NCBI GenBank assembly: GCA_964408455.1
Contig: CAYOZN010000021.1
Span: 38,627 to 102,626 of the forward strand
From: CAYOZN01 sp964408455
Lineage (GTDB): Bacteria; Planctomycetota; Phycisphaerae; UBA1845; UTPLA1
Reading direction: 5' to 3'
Length of the DNA: 64,000 nt
The position numbers were made by a program, and so were the translations under genes. Below, piece after piece: positions 63,457-64,000 of the stretch. Within the stretch, counting starts at the first letter, position 1. Every line of letters begins with the position of its first letter. A model generated the notes under the pieces. It was not told the DNA's origin. It saw only the letters and a list, made by a program, of their open reading frames with translations, and searched no databases.

Positions 63457-64000
63457 CTATCCCAGCACCTGCGCCTCCACTGACAGCACCCCCGGCAGAT
63501 CGCGCACGATGGGCGTCCACGAGTCTCCCGCATCGGCGCTGCCGTATACCTGCCCGCCGGTCGTGCCGAAATAGACGCCGCACGGGTCAAGCGTGTCGGT
63601 GCTCATCGCCCCGCGCAGGATGTTCACGTAGCAGTCACTCTGCGGCAGGCCCTTCGTCAGCGGCTCCCACTCGTTGCCACCGACGCGGCTGCGATAGACC
63701 CGCAGCTTGCCCTCGGGCGGATAGTGCAGCGAGTCGCTGAGGATGGGCACGACGTACACCGTCTCGGGTTCATGTGCATGCACGACGACGGGGAAGCCGA
63801 AGTCGCTCGGCAGGTTGCCGCTGACCTTTCGCCATGTGTCGCCGGCGTCATCGCTGCGGCACACATGCCAGTGGAGCTGCATGAAGAGCGTGCTGGGCCG
63901 CGACGGGTGCATGGCGATGCGGTGGACGCAGAAACCGACTTCCACGTTGGGATCGGGCATGTAGTGCGACGTCAGGCCGCGGTTCTTGGACGCCCAGGTC
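63457..64000 (-). CDS. BNR/VPS10-like repeat protein, C-terminal part
   Basis: The frame is open to the right edge of the window. The last 180 residues include WASKNRGLTSHYMPDPNVEVG, CRSDDAGDTWRKV and YGSADAGDSWTPIV. These are Asp-box (S/D-x-D-x-G-x-T-W) repeats of a sialidase-like or sortilin-like propeller. The N-terminus and any signal peptide lie outside. Proteins of this type bind or sense extracellular substrates; function is unknown. It precedes the DUF6714-like gene by 26 bases. Confidence 0.85.
   Translation of the reverse strand, partial: TWASKNRGLTSHYMPDPNVEVGFCVHRIAMHPSRPSTLFMQLHWHVCRSDDAGDTWRKVSGNLPSDFGFPVVVHAHEPETVYVVPILSDSLHYPPEGKLRVYRSRVGGNEWEPLTKGLPQSDCYVNILRGAMSTDTLDPCGVYFGTTGGQVYGSADAGDSWTPIVRDLPGVLSVEAQVLG

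Overview
The window is high-GC bacterial DNA that fits a Planctomycetota genome, probably of the Phycisphaerae type. Four large secreted proteins end in planctomycete-style dockerin-like EF-hand pairs. Two small membrane proteins end in the CxxCGYDLRG...CPECG zinc ribbon common in that phylum. Intergenic DNA is full of short simple repeats and hairpin repeats. LPS-core genes imply a Gram-negative envelope. A 100-base run of N at 6185-6284 shows this is a gapped, probably metagenome-derived, contig.

Layout. 1-6029: 3' end of an ABC exporter, a zinc-ribbon protein, a YchF-like P-loop NTPase, a TrkH/TrkA-type potassium uptake pair and an MFS transporter. 6030-7640: a noncoding tandem array of about 604-bp units carrying several hairpins and the assembly gap. 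7884-9325: a second zinc-ribbon protein and a decayed UPF0175/DUF3368 toxin-antitoxin relic. 9454-17000: L,D-transpeptidase, 5-formyl-THF cyclo-ligase, WecA/MraY-type transferase, O-antigen-ligase-like protein, diaminopimelate decarboxylase, and a ParD/ParE pair with a nonsense codon in the toxin. 17391-26481: secreted protein, prolyl oligopeptidase, membrane protein, PTS IIA protein, multihaem cytochrome with dockerin, urocanate hydratase. 26567-28271: a compact unit of TIGR04255-family protein plus two unknowns (the third frameshifted), of less GC-rich composition than its surroundings.

28627-32802: giant secreted sugar-dehydrogenase/PKD/dockerin protein. 33190-41576: envelope lipid and LPS block: FabI, WaaF-type heptosyltransferase, three adjacent genes with four LPS-kinase-like domains, GT4 glycosyltransferase, a divergent polysaccharide-deacetylase-like protein and PlsY. 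42035-46930: lipoprotein with seven fibronectin-like repeats and a DPP-IV-like lipoprotein peptidase, with a tiny 27-aa ORF plus terminator upstream. 47465-50174: two secreted or membrane unknowns. 50358-52880: CysK, CysC and a PHP phosphoesterase, a coherent sulfur-assimilation and pAp-recycling group. 53131-59810: small very basic protein, then a divergently arranged multicopper oxidase and cytochrome/beta-propeller protein, both with dockerins. 59853-64000: RDD protein, CPA1 antiporter, a hairpin repeat array, VOC protein, DUF6714-like protein and a partial BNR/VPS10-like protein.

Functional themes are potassium and proton homeostasis, LPS core assembly and phosphorylation, extracellular redox enzymes carrying dockerin-like tails, secreted peptidases, and several toxin-antitoxin remnants. 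The best candidates for something little described are the 26.6-28.3 kb unit, the four-domain LPS-kinase block, the structured 604-bp repeat, and the hairpin family followed by TGSCAC near gene 3' ends.
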